Made by a program: the position numbers and the translations under genes
Assembly: GCA_938024995.1 (NCBI GenBank)
Contig: CALJDU010000008.1
Coordinates: forward strand, 1 to 64,000
Reading direction: 5' to 3'
DNA length: 64,000 nucleotides
DNA from: an uncultured bacterium
Lineage (GTDB): Bacteria > Myxococcota_A > Polyangia > Polyangiales > Houyiibacteriaceae
Notes under the pieces: model-generated
What the model saw: the letters and a program-made list of their open reading frames with translations, nothing else
What the model was told of the DNA's origin: nothing
The model's database searches: none
Part shown: positions 28,873-37,314 of the stretch, piece by piece
How the letters are laid out: every line of letters starts with the position of its first letter
How positions within the stretch are numbered: the stretch's first letter is position 1

Positions 28873-30711
28873 CTAGCGGACTCGCGTGACGAGCGGCTCG
28901 ATCATGCTCCACCACGTCGCCTCGTAGCCCTCCGCGACCGCGGTGCACTGAAGGTCGCGCGCGTCCACTTCGCAGCGCAGCGCTTGCGCCGCGGGGAGCG
29001 TCACGCGGGCGTCTTCGCTGGCCGAGAGCCGGACGCGGAGCACGCGCGGGAACATCTGCATCGCGCTGAGCGGCGCGGTCATCAACGCGTCAAAACGGCG
29101 ACTCACCTGGATGCTGCTGCGGCGAATCGTGAACGCCTCCCGCTTGAGCTCTCCGGCGAACTGAACCTCGGCTTCGCGTACACCTGCGCGGATCCGGCGA
29201 AGCGAGAAGCGAACGCGTCCCGGCGCCGCCCACCCGAGCACCCGGGCCGCCATGACGCGCGGGTCAACGCGTCCGAAGCGCGCGATCAAGACGCCGGATC
29301 TCCGCGCCACGCTGCCGTCGAGATCACGCGACGCGATCGCTTCCCCTTCCACACGTCCGTGCAGAACCAGCTCGAACACATCGTCGGCCGCGGGCGATTC
29401 GCTCTCCACCAACGCACGCGCGACGAGCAGAAAGGTCGCGCGCGGCAACGTCAGCGATACGCGATGGGGCGTCTCGATCACGTCGAGCGAAGACAGATAC
29501 ATCGACTCGCGCGAGGTGTACGCGATGTTGCGCCAGCGCCGCATCGCGTGCGCGGCGCGGGCGGGGTCGTCTCCATCAAGCGTCTGCATCGCCTCGGCGA
29601 GCGCGTCACCGCCAACTTCGACCGCCGCTTCGCGAGCCAGCGCGGCCAGGGCGTCGCCTTGACCTTGCTGTTGTTGACCCTCCCGCGCGATCGCGAGCGC
29701 TCGCTCGGGGGCGTCGCTCGCCAAGTACGCCCGCGCGAGAGCTTCGCTGAACTCCGACAAGCTCGGGTACCGCGCGCGAGCACGTGTGAGCACCTCAATG
29801 TGCGCGGGCAGATCGCTCCGACCGGGCATCTCGCGAAGCGCCACCTGTGCGCGCAGCTCGATCAGGTCGTCATAGTCAATCTCACCCGGCGGGAGCGGCA
29901 TCGAGCGACGACGCTCCGCGCGATCCGCTTCGCGGGCCCGTTCTTGGTCACTGAGCGCGATCTGCAGATCATCGAGATACGCGTCGTAGCTCACGGTCGC
30001 GCGGCCATGCCGTTCACGACGTCGAACGCGGCGAGCGCCCGCGATGACGCCGACTCGCCCTCCAGAGCCAGAGGCCGACACACGCAGACGCGCCCCGCCC
30101 GGTCCGCGGAGATAGAACAGCCGCGTGCTCAGTTCATCCATCCCGAGGACGCGCGAGACCTCGAACGCGGAGTCGTTTTGCGTCACCGCTTCCAGGCACC
30201 AACGAGACGCGCCACCGACCGACCCACGCGGCCACGTCCCGCGCTGCACCGCCCAGGTTCTCCCCGAGAGTCGACGGGCACGGTGATCGCGGCAGCCGTC
30301 ACACGCATCGCCAAAGACGAAGCGCGTGTCCGCTTCGCTCTGGAAGTACCGCTCCATGCTCTCGGTCGAGGCTCCTTCGGTGAACTCGACGAACGCGACC
30401 ATCGCGCGGTTCTGGGCGACCGCCCACGCCGCGCTCTTGATGGTGGGGTGAATCAAGTAGCTCGGCGCGGTCGTGAGAACGCGGGCCGCCGGAAGATGAG
30501 AACGCGGGACCAACGCGGGTCGCGCAACGGCGCAGGAAGCGGCGCCCGCGGGGAGACGACGCGCGAGGGCAACAGCGCTGTCGAGCGGCCCCTGCGAAAC
30601 AGTGGGCGCGACAAGCGGAGCGGGCGACGAGCACGCGGCGAGGCCGGCAAGCGGGAGCCCTGCCAGGAGGAGACCGCAAAGCGTAGCGCGACCCTGACGC
30701 CCAACCTTCAA
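28873..30711 (-). CDS. Large lipoprotein with TPR-like helical middle
   Basis: TTG start overlapping the ybaK stop (TTGA). The 612-residue protein has a lipobox (LPLAGLAAC), an N-terminal beta-rich domain with a conserved-looking CDGCRDHRARR segment, a charged alpha region (about 240-370) with TPR-like periodicity (SLSEFSEALARAYLASDAPERALAIAREG) and a C-terminal beta domain. I do not recognise a family. It is the last gene of the GMC operon and is probably exported to the outer membrane. Confidence 0.7.
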   Translation of the reverse strand: MKVGRQGRATLCGLLLAGLPLAGLAACSSPAPLVAPTVSQGPLDSAVALARRLPAGAASCAVARPALVPRSHLPAARVLTTAPSYLIHPTIKSAAWAVAQNRAMVAFVEFTEGASTESMERYFQSEADTRFVFGDACDGCRDHRARRLSGRTWAVQRGTWPRGSVGGASRWCLEAVTQNDSAFEVSRVLGMDELSTRLFYLRGPGGARLRVSASGSGGRVGVIAGARRVRRRERHGRATVSYDAYLDDLQIALSDQERAREADRAERRRSMPLPPGEIDYDDLIELRAQVALREMPGRSDLPAHIEVLTRARARYPSLSEFSEALARAYLASDAPERALAIAREGQQQQGQGDALAALAREAAVEVGGDALAEAMQTLDGDDPARAAHAMRRWRNIAYTSRESMYLSSLDVIETPHRVSLTLPRATFLLVARALVESESPAADDVFELVLHGRVEGEAIASRDLDGSVARRSGVLIARFGRVDPRVMAARVLGWAAPGRVRFSLRRIRAGVREAEVQFAGELKREAFTIRRSSIQVSRRFDALMTAPLSAMQMFPRVLRVRLSASEDARVTLPAAQALRCEVDARDLQCTAVAEGYEATWWSMIEPLVTRVR

Positions 30712-31211
30712 CCGGTGCGCCCGATCGGTGCGACCGTCGCGGCGGTCACTGTGACGAAGGCGTCCGGCGCGACAAAGATCTGAAGCCCGCGCACGCCCGC
30801 CGAGACCGAGATCACGTCGAAGCCAAGCGCGCTCTCGTCGATCACGGTCGGGAAGGCGCGCTTGCCGCCGACCGCGGTGACGCCGCCGCGGATCATCCCG
30901 GTGAGGTCAAAGAGCTTCGCCATCGGCACCATCGTCAGCTTCTTCTCGCCGCGCGCCTTCGCGAACGCCTTGAGGTTCAGTTCTTGGTGCGCCGCCACCA
31001 CGCCCATGCACAGCCCCGCGTCACCGCGACACAAGAGCGTCTTGAACACCTGCTCGACGGGGAGCCCGACCTTCGCCGCTACGGTCTGCGCGGAGAGATC
31101 GCTCTCGTCGACATCGTAGGGATGAAGCGTGTACGGGACGTTTGCGCGATCGAGCGCGCGCGCGGCGTTCGTCTTCTTGGTCTCGCTTTTGCGTTTCGCC
31201 TTCTTTCCCAT
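30708..31211 (-). CDS. ybaK: YbaK/EbsC-type aminoacyl-tRNA deacylase
   Basis: This family hydrolyses mischarged Cys-tRNA(Pro) and relatives. The 167-residue protein has a very basic first 20 residues, then NAARALDRANVPYTLHPYDV, VEQVFKTLL, ELNLKAFAKARGEKKLTM and GMIRGGVTAVGGKRAFPTVID, the YbaK order including the Lys of VFKTL. It starts 1 base after the small-subunit gene and overlaps the next gene by 4 bases. Confidence 0.9.
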   Translation of the reverse strand: MGKKAKRKSETKKTNAARALDRANVPYTLHPYDVDESDLSAQTVAAKVGLPVEQVFKTLLCRGDAGLCMGVVAAHQELNLKAFAKARGEKKLTMVPMAKLFDLTGMIRGGVTAVGGKRAFPTVIDESALGFDVISVSAGVRGLQIFVAPDAFVTVTAATVAPIGRTG

Positions 31212-31212
31212 C

Positions 31213-31620
31213 TCAGAGAGTCTCCGCGACGTACGCGAGCGCGCAAAGCGACGCCTCCGAACGCGAGAGGATCCAGCCTCGCACGAGGACCACGTCCCCC
31301 GCGAGCAGCTCCGCGCGGATCACGTCCGCGGCGCGCGCGTAGTCCGCGCGTTCCGACAGCGCGAGCGCTGGCGCGAGCAGCTCGTCCAGGTAGCCAGCGC
31401 TCACAAGAGGCAGCGGGACGTCGACCCTCGCCCGACCGAACGGAGCGCGAACGGTGACCTGGGGATCGTCAAGCCTCGCGAGCGCGTCGCGCCAGAGGTC
31501 CTGTCGAGCGCCGTCGCCGGGAGCACAGCGGTCCGCGCCCAAGGTGAGCCCGACCGCCGCGATGGCCTCACGCGAGAGCAAGCCCCCGATGAGCTGCTGA
31601 ATGAAGTTCCGCCGCTTCAC
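31213..31620 (-). CDS. Small Tat-signal partner of GMC oxidoreductase
   Basis: The GTG at 31620 overlaps the GMC stop (GTGA) and opens a 135-residue protein starting VKRRNFIQQLIGGLL, a twin-arginine-like signal; an upstream in-frame start at 31908 lies inside the GMC gene and is rejected. The remainder is helical (DLWRDALARLDDP, YLDELLAPALALSERADYARAADVIRAELLAGDVV). Size, signal and position next to a GMC flavoprotein match gluconate-2-dehydrogenase-subunit-3-like partners, which are Tat-exported and often guide their larger partner. That role is inferred. Confidence 0.75.
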   Translation of the reverse strand: MKRRNFIQQLIGGLLSREAIAAVGLTLGADRCAPGDGARQDLWRDALARLDDPQVTVRAPFGRARVDVPLPLVSAGYLDELLAPALALSERADYARAADVIRAELLAGDVVLVRGWILSRSEASLCALAYVAETL

Positions 31621-33155
31621 GGTCTGGCCTCGGGCTCGCCGGGGGGGACCGCGGGTCCGACAGGTTCCTCCGCGGTGCGCGACCCGACCTCTGGCGGTGG
31701 CGTCGCGAGGTGGTCCGCGAGCCGAAGCGCGAGCGCGACGATCGTGAGCGTTGGGTTCGCGCTCCCGCCGGTCGGGAAGACAGACGACCCGGCGAGGTAG
31801 AGGTTGTCGACATCGTGCGCGCGGCAGTCCGCGTTCACGACGCTCGTCGCCGAAGAGCTCCCCATCCGCGTGGTCCCCATATGATGCCCCCCGGGTAAAA
31901 GCGGCCACGTCCGCGCCGTATCCGGCGTGAGCTGCTGTAGCACGCGCGCCTCACGCTGCACGGTGAGCAGAGCGCCGAGGCGCCCCACCGCGCGCGCATA
32001 CGCCGCGCGATCCTCGTCACGGACGAACCAGTGAAGATCAACCTTGGGGAGACCAAGCGCGTCCCGCTCTTGTTGCAACGTGATCCGGCTGCGCGGATCG
32101 GGGCTCTGCTCTGCGCGAACGTCGAGTCGAAAGTGTCGCGCCTTCGCGCCCAAGAGCCGCGCGGCGTCAGACGCGCTCAGCCCTTGAAGCGCTTCCTCCG
32201 GGTCTGCTTCCGCGCCCACCTCGACCGTGAGGTCCGGACACGAGAGCTCCTCTCGACCGCGCGACGTCAGTGCGAACACGCCGATGCGCTCGCCGTCCAT
32301 TCCGCGCGAGGTCCCGCGCCGATAGAACCCCACGTCGAGGTCACGAGGCAGCGCGATACGCCCGGCGTCATAGAGGTGCGGATGGTCCATGAAGTAGCGA
32401 CCCACCGCGCCGCTCCCGTTCGCGACCCCGTCCGGTGACACATCACGTGACGCGAGGAGTAAACGCGGGTTCTCGATCCCGCCGGCCGCGAGGACATATC
32501 GATTCGCCTCGACCACGAAAGCGCCCGACGGCCCCTTGCCTTCGACTCGCGCCAGCGCGCGGCTCCCTCGTTCGAGCGCGAGGTGCGTCACCGCAGCGTG
32601 GGTGATCACGTCCACCCGTTCCGATCGCTCTAACTCCGCGCGATAGCGTTCGCCAAATCGCGTCGGCGGCGAGAATCGAAACATCCGGGTCTCAAGCGCT
32701 CCGCGCGACGCGAACGATGGCCGACTCTCGTCATGCTTCGCTTTCACCGCGTCGAAGTGTCCCTCGCCCAGCTCAACAACAGCTTCCGCAGGTCGGTAGT
32801 ACGGCGCTACATCGCGAAGCGATATCGGCCACCCGCTGTGTGGAATGTGCGCGCGCGGGAGGAAGTCTTCCTCCTGAAGCGGCATGCACCATCCCGCCCA
32901 GTGATCGGAGGTGCCGCCCAACCGCCTGACCCGGAGGTCCTCCAGCGCCCAGGTCGAGATCCCAGACATGTGGCCACGGTAGAGCGCTTGGCTCTCGTCA
33001 CTCCGCGCGACGCCGCCAGCCTCGAGCACCACGACCCGCACCCCTGCTGCTCCAAGCGCGCGCGCGATCGTGATCCCCGCGATGCCGCCGCCAACAACGC
33101 AGACCTCGGCCTCGAGCGTCGCGCCGTCCGAGAGCTCGTTAGCGTCGCGCAGCAC
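31617..33155 (-). CDS. GMC-family FAD oxidoreductase
   Basis: A 512-residue flavoprotein with the N-terminal dinucleotide fold (VCVVGGGIAGITIARALGAAG), the GGTSDHWAGWCMPLQ region, the AAGGIENPRLLLAS motif and the C-terminal HHMGTTRMG followed by NLYLAGSSVFPTGGSANPT, which carries the active-site His and the FAD ADP-contact. GMC enzymes oxidise alcohols, sugars or sterols. No Tat or Sec signal is present, so export would depend on the downstream twin-arginine partner. The C-terminal 25 residues are Pro/Glu-rich. It heads a four-gene operon. Confidence 0.9.
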   Translation of the reverse strand: MLRDANELSDGATLEAEVCVVGGGIAGITIARALGAAGVRVVVLEAGGVARSDESQALYRGHMSGISTWALEDLRVRRLGGTSDHWAGWCMPLQEEDFLPRAHIPHSGWPISLRDVAPYYRPAEAVVELGEGHFDAVKAKHDESRPSFASRGALETRMFRFSPPTRFGERYRAELERSERVDVITHAAVTHLALERGSRALARVEGKGPSGAFVVEANRYVLAAGGIENPRLLLASRDVSPDGVANGSGAVGRYFMDHPHLYDAGRIALPRDLDVGFYRRGTSRGMDGERIGVFALTSRGREELSCPDLTVEVGAEADPEEALQGLSASDAARLLGAKARHFRLDVRAEQSPDPRSRITLQQERDALGLPKVDLHWFVRDEDRAAYARAVGRLGALLTVQREARVLQQLTPDTARTWPLLPGGHHMGTTRMGSSSATSVVNADCRAHDVDNLYLAGSSVFPTGGSANPTLTIVALALRLADHLATPPPEVGSRTAEEPVGPAVPPGEPEARP

Positions 33156-33310
33156 CCGTTCGCATCTCTATGAAGCCGCTCATCCTGGGAGACCTTCGAC
33201 CATCCTCTTCGACGCGGCAAGCTTCCTCGACGCGGCGACGCGCAGCGGGTGATTTGACTGAAGAAAGCCAACGCGAGTAAGCGTTCTTTCGCACCGCGAG
33301 CTTCAAAACG

Positions 33311-33339
33311 AAAACGGCGCTCCGAGGAGCGCCGTTTTT
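33311..33339 (-). terminator. Strong intrinsic terminator after SD-repeat lipoprotein
   Basis: A near-perfect inverted repeat AACGGCGCTCC / GGAGCGCCGTT with a short GA-rich loop, flanked by A and T runs on both sides. It lies 19 bases downstream of the stop at 33358 and could also work on the other strand. Confidence 0.9.
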
Positions 33340-33357
33340 CTATATCTGCGGGCTGCC

Positions 33358-33837
33358 TCAGAAGGGCGCTGGCTCGCGCGCGGGATCGGGGGCCGGCTCT
33401 GGGCTCGGCTCATCGGTCGGCGGGCACTCGTCGCTGTCCGAGTCACTGTCCGAGTCACTGTCCGAGTCGCTGTCGCTGTCGGAGTCGCGGTCTGAGTCGC
33501 TGTCAGACGCATCGTCGCCGTCGTCCGAATCGCTGTCCGAATCGCTGTCCGAATCGCTCTCCGAATCGGAGTCCGAGTCGCTGTCCGCATCGCCGCAGTC
33601 TCCGTCCGAGTCGCTGTCGGAATCGGAGTCCGAGTCGGAATCAGAGTCGGAGTCAGAATCAGAGTCGCTGTCACACCCCTCGCCTTCCAAACACTCGTCG
33701 TCCGGCACGATGATGTCATCGCACGCCGGATCTGCAGGATCATCACAAACAAGGTAGCCACTGACATCGTCCGCAGAGCCAAGGCAACCGCCGAGGACAA
33801 GAGTCAGAGCGACCAACCAGAGGGTTATCGTCTTCAT
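33358..33837 (-). CDS. Serine-aspartate repeat lipoprotein
   Basis: A 159-residue protein with a lipobox (TLVLGGC), a short Cys-containing N-terminal stretch ([12 protein letters not shown], then CLEGEGC) and a Ser-Asp dipeptide tract over about residues 57-137, broken by short GDCGDA and DGDDA insertions. The C-terminus is Pro/Glu-rich. The tract is like the stalk of serine-aspartate repeat surface proteins, but no folded domain sits at its end. The ATG is preceded by GTGAGG. It has its own terminator, so it is probably monocistronic. Confidence 0.88.
   Translation of the reverse strand: MKTITLWLVALTLVLGGCLGSADDVSGYLVCDDPADPACDDIIVPDDECLEGEGCDSDSDSDSDSDSDSDSDSDSDSDGDCGDADSDSDSDSESDSDSDSDSDSDDGDDASDSDSDRDSDSDSDSDSDSDSDSDSDECPPTDEPSPEPAPDPAREPAPF
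33422..33672. repeat. Hexanucleotide-type tract encoding Ser-Asp repeats
   Basis: A dense run of gtccga/gtcgct-type hexamers encodes the SD stalk of the lipoprotein. Codons vary between copies, so the protein repeat is more uniform than the DNA repeat. Confidence 0.85.
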
Positions 33838-33876
33838 GGCCTCACGTTATCACCTAGGTGGGAGATGGAAGAGTCG

Positions 33877-34980
33877 TCAGGGCGTAAACGCGATCCCGAT
33901 GTCATCGCCCATCACACGTCGCGGCGTCGAGTCGCGTCGCCCATCGGCGCCAAATGAGTAGATCACCACACGTTCACGCCCTCGCGAGCAACGATGCCGG
34001 ATCCAGTAGGCGTTGTTCCACGGATCCAGGCCGTATTCCGCGCGAGTCGCGTCGGTGTCTTCGAGCCGTGGCAGGCTGACCCCTTCTTCTTGCGCCCAAG
34101 CGTAGACACGCCGATGCAGTCCACAATCAGAGGCATTGTCGATCGACCGCCACGTCGCCGCGATCGCGCGCAGCTCATCTTGGGAACGCTCTACGTCCTC
34201 ATGATCGGACGCTGGCCGGATCGCGGCGACCGTGATCGCGAGGACCGTTGATAAGAAGATCACGAACGCGAGCACCGGATATTGTTTGTCGCGCACCGCC
34301 TGCTCTGCGCTCCGCTCCGCTCCGCTCCGAGCCAGCGACTGAGCCTTTGCTCCGAAGAGGAGCATCAACGCGAACGTAGACTCCGCGACCTCGCCGGTTT
34401 GCGTAAACGGATACCAGAGCACGACCCCGATGAGGACCAGCGCCGCGGGGACATGAGCGAGCGAAGGCGAATCGATCCCGAGGCGCTCACGAAGCGCCTT
34501 GAGTTTCGTGGAACCGATGCGCGCGATGAGCGGGAGCGCGATGGCCCAGAGCGCCGCCAACGCGATGAGCAAGTACTTCGTGCGCAGGACCTCTCGAAAG
34601 AGGTTGTGAACGTTCAGCTCCTGTTGCGCGTTCGCGACCAGAAAGTACGTCGGCGGTTGAAGGTGAAAGATCCGCTGGCCCCAGGAGATCTCCTCCCCGG
34701 CAAAGAAGACACAGAAGAGCGAGAGCAAGATGGGGAAGAGGCGCGCGAGACCTCGCCGACGACGCGCCGTGTTGGCGAACCCGATCGCCGCGAAGACACA
34801 GAAGAAGACCGTGGCCCATTCCAGCGGACCGTCTTCACGGACGAAGAGCACGTATCGCGAACGGCTGATCCCGTGGGCGATGAACGCGATCACAAAAGGA
34901 GCCACCATCGCCACGAAGAGCGCGACTAACACAAGAGGCCGGGCCTCCCGATGATCGCCGACCGACGCTTCCGGATTCAC
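33877..34980 (-). CDS. Membrane protein with GspG-like C-terminal tail
   Basis: A 367-residue protein (GTG start) with about six hydrophobic segments over residues 15-260 and the motif FAGEEISWGQRIF in the second loop, seen in a broad family of uncharacterised membrane proteins. The last 60 residues differ: YGLDPWNNAYWIRHRC followed by VVIYSFGADGRRD closely resembles the C-terminal globular end of type II secretion pseudopilins (GspG), where it binds calcium. The fusion is unusual. The role is unknown. Confidence 0.72.
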   Translation of the reverse strand: MNPEASVGDHREARPLVLVALFVAMVAPFVIAFIAHGISRSRYVLFVREDGPLEWATVFFCVFAAIGFANTARRRRGLARLFPILLSLFCVFFAGEEISWGQRIFHLQPPTYFLVANAQQELNVHNLFREVLRTKYLLIALAALWAIALPLIARIGSTKLKALRERLGIDSPSLAHVPAALVLIGVVLWYPFTQTGEVAESTFALMLLFGAKAQSLARSGAERSAEQAVRDKQYPVLAFVIFLSTVLAITVAAIRPASDHEDVERSQDELRAIAATWRSIDNASDCGLHRRVYAWAQEEGVSLPRLEDTDATRAEYGLDPWNNAYWIRHRCSRGRERVVIYSFGADGRRDSTPRRVMGDDIGIAFTP

Positions 34981-35044
34981 AAGGTTGATGATGCCGGAAG
35001 ACCGCGGCGATCACGAACTCTGCTCATCCGAGAGATAGAATTTA

Positions 35045-35076
35045 GAAAACGCGCCACGCGGAAAACCGCGGGCGCG
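35045..35076 (-). terminator. Intrinsic terminator after ndk
   Basis: On the minus strand CGCGCCCGCGG and CCGCGTGGCGCG pair around a TTTT loop with one bulged base, followed by TTTTC. It lies 30 bases past the stop at 35106. Confidence 0.75.
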
Positions 35077-35105
35077 CTTTGGTCGCGATCTGTCGCGATG
35101 TCGGC

Positions 35106-35525
35106 CTAGAGCGCGTCGCTGCTCGCGAAGAAGAAGTTCGTCTCGATGATGCCGTTCTCGACCGAGTCGCTGCCGTGGCAGGCGTTCTCACCGATGCTCG
35201 CGGCGAAGCGCTTGCGGATGGTCCCCTCGGCGGCTTCCGCGGGGTTGGTCGCGCCCATGAGCTCACGATGCGCGGCGACCGCGTTCTCTCCCTCGAGCCA
35301 GGTCACGACGACAGGGCCGCGCGTCATGAACTCGACGAGCTCGCCGTAGAACGGACGCTCCGCGTGCACCGCGTAGAACGCCTTGGCCTGCGCGTCGCTG
35401 AGCTGAATCATCTTGAGCGCGCGGATCTTGAGGCCGGCGCCCTGGAACACCGCGAGGATGTCGCCGATGTGGTTCTTCTCGACTGCGTCAGGCTTGATGA
35501 TGCTAAGGGTTCGTTCGATCGCCAT
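35106..35525 (-). CDS. ndk: Nucleoside diphosphate kinase
   Basis: Ndk transfers the gamma phosphate between nucleoside triphosphates and diphosphates through a phospho-His. The ATG at 35525 (139 aa) is preferred to 35594 because the family starts at this [12 protein letters not shown] strand and an AGAGAGA element precedes it. Clear motifs are [27 protein letters not shown] and the catalytic ENACHGSDS (His 117). It has its own terminator. Confidence 0.96.
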   Translation of the reverse strand: MAIERTLSIIKPDAVEKNHIGDILAVFQGAGLKIRALKMIQLSDAQAKAFYAVHAERPFYGELVEFMTRGPVVVTWLEGENAVAAHRELMGATNPAEAAEGTIRKRFAASIGENACHGSDSVENGIIETNFFFASSDAL

Positions 35526-35643
35526 GATGGTCTCTCTTGCTGGACAAAGGAAAAGGGAGCGGACGAAACAGACCGCGGCGCTCTTATTGAGCAACCCGCG
35601 CCCCTTGGCAACCTCTTTTCCGCGTTCGCCGACGAGGACGAGC

Positions 35644-36039
35644 TTAGGCCGCGTCCTTTAGAACGCTGTGGGCGAAACGCTCCGCTTCGGCGAAGGTCCC
35701 GAAGACGCGGCTCGCTCTGCCCTTCGGTGGCGCGAACCAATAGAAGCCAGTGACGAGCGCCCGCGCGAACGCCGATGGGCAGACGATGGCCTCCGCGAGG
35801 AAACGCCCCTGGCCAGCTCCAACGAAGAACGCGTTCGCGAGCTCCTGAACGCGCCGACGTCTCACCGCGTTCGTCGTCCGAAGGAGCGATAGGTCGATGA
35901 TCGCCGCGAATCTTCCCTGCGCCGCGAACCGCTCGAACGCTGCAAACGTCGCGTCCGCGTGTTCAACCCCATAGTCTTCGCCGGTGCGTACGACGACGAC
36001 GGGGAAGCGAGATGCGTCCACCTCGATGCCATAGCTCAC
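35644..36039 (-). CDS. SpoIIAA/STAS-like protein, paralog of the gene at 42547
   Basis: I prefer the GTG at 36039 (131 aa); a TTG at 36045 is possible. The sequence alternates strands and helices like small SpoIIAA-type (STAS-like) proteins: [67 protein letters not shown]. It shares its full layout with the protein at 42547-42954 (same RFP, D-S, RRR, LAEA, VT and WF-P spacing). No kinase partner is adjacent. Function unknown. Confidence 0.72.
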   Translation of the reverse strand: MSYGIEVDASRFPVVVVRTGEDYGVEHADATFAAFERFAAQGRFAAIIDLSLLRTTNAVRRRRVQELANAFFVGAGQGRFLAEAIVCPSAFARALVTGFYWFAPPKGRASRVFGTFAEAERFAHSVLKDAA

Positions 36040-36140
36040 CCTCAACGGTTTACGCGAAGACCCCCAAGCGCGCCTTACGCGAAACGTAGGTGGCGCCCTT
36101 GAGGGTCAATCGAGGCTTGCGTTTGGCAGGCTCGGGAGGC

Positions 36141-37121
36141 TCAGAGAAGGTCGGCGACCGCGGCCGCTTCCTCGCTAAGTTCGTTTGCGGTTGCGTCGAT
36201 GCGCGCACGGCTGAAGGCGTCAATCTCGAGGCCTTGGACGATCTCCCACTTGCCGTCCTTACACGTGACGGGGAAGCCGCTGATGATGCCTTCGGCGACG
36301 CCGTAGCTGCCGTCGCTGACGACCGCCATCGAGACCCAATCCCCCTCATCCGTGCCACACCACCAGTCGTGCATGTGGTCGACGGCGGCGTTCGCCGCGG
36401 AAGCCGCGCTCGACTTGCCGCGCGCCTGGATGATGGCCTTGCCGCGCTGCTGCACGGTCGGGATGAAGGTCTCCTGAACCCACGTGTCGTCACCGATGGC
36501 CGCGGCGACGGTCGTTCCGTTGACCTCCGCGTGGAAGACGTCGGGGTACTGCGTGGCCGAGTGGTTGCCCCAAATCGTCATCTTCTTGATGGCGGTGATG
36601 GGGACGTCGAGCTTCGCGCTCAGCTGGCTGAGCGCGCGGTTCTGATCCAGACGAACCAGCGCCGTGAAGTTCTCCTTCGGGAGCTTGGTCGCGTTCTTCA
36701 TGGCGATGTAGCAGTTGGTGTTCGCCGGGTTGCCCACGACGCAGACCTTGACGTCGGGGTCTGCGACCGCGTTGAGCGCGTCTCCCTGCGACGTGAAGAT
36801 GGGGCCGTTCTTGCGGAGGAGATCCTTGCGGAGCATTCCCTTGCCGCGCGGCATGGCGCCAACGAGAACGGCCGCTTTGATGTCCTTGAACCCGTCCATG
36901 GGGTTGTCGGCGGCGACCATGCCGTGAAGCAACGGGAACGCGCAGTCCGCGAGCTCCATCATGACGCCCTCCACCGCGTTCATCGCGGGCGGGATGTCGA
37001 CGAGGTGAATGATGACCGGCTGGTCCTTCCCGAACATGTCGCCGTTGGCGATGCGGAAGAGCAAGCTGTAACAAATCTGACCGGCGGCACCGGTGACCGC
37101 GACGCGAACGGGCGCTTTCAT
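36141..37121 (-). CDS. mdh: Malate dehydrogenase
   Basis: NAD-linked malate dehydrogenase of the TCA cycle. The ATG at 37121 has AAGGAGT upstream. The 326-residue protein has the Rossmann loop [19 protein letters not shown], the substrate loop [28 protein letters not shown], the catalytic His in [11 protein letters not shown] and the C-terminal [19 protein letters not shown]. This is the bacterial MDH group with a longer N-terminal loop. It is apparently monocistronic, with the divergent lipoprotein at 37315. Confidence 0.96.
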   Translation of the reverse strand: MKAPVRVAVTGAAGQICYSLLFRIANGDMFGKDQPVIIHLVDIPPAMNAVEGVMMELADCAFPLLHGMVAADNPMDGFKDIKAAVLVGAMPRGKGMLRKDLLRKNGPIFTSQGDALNAVADPDVKVCVVGNPANTNCYIAMKNATKLPKENFTALVRLDQNRALSQLSAKLDVPITAIKKMTIWGNHSATQYPDVFHAEVNGTTVAAAIGDDTWVQETFIPTVQQRGKAIIQARGKSSAASAANAAVDHMHDWWCGTDEGDWVSMAVVSDGSYGVAEGIISGFPVTCKDGKWEIVQGLEIDAFSRARIDATANELSEEAAAVADLL

Positions 37122-37314
37122 TGACGACTCCTTGGCGGCGCCGACGCGGCGCCTTGCGGCGCGCAACATACCCCACAAAGCGGGCGGATGGGGCTCCGGT
37201 AAGAGGGGACTCACAACTGCCCGGCGGCCGAAAATCCGAGGACCTCACTGCTTTATCGACATACATGCGCCATCCGTAACCGCTGAGATCACGAGGTACG
37301 GTGATCCTCTTTTC

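Noticed and set aside
31621..31908. Upstream extension of the Tat-signal partner to 31908
   Set aside because: This part lies inside the GMC gene in another frame and encodes an Arg-rich non-conserved stretch; the GTG at 31620 gives the twin-arginine signal.
33311..33339. Inverted repeat as an attachment site or IS end
   Set aside because: T-tract, short loop and position after a stop codon identify it as a terminator; no flanking duplication or transposase.
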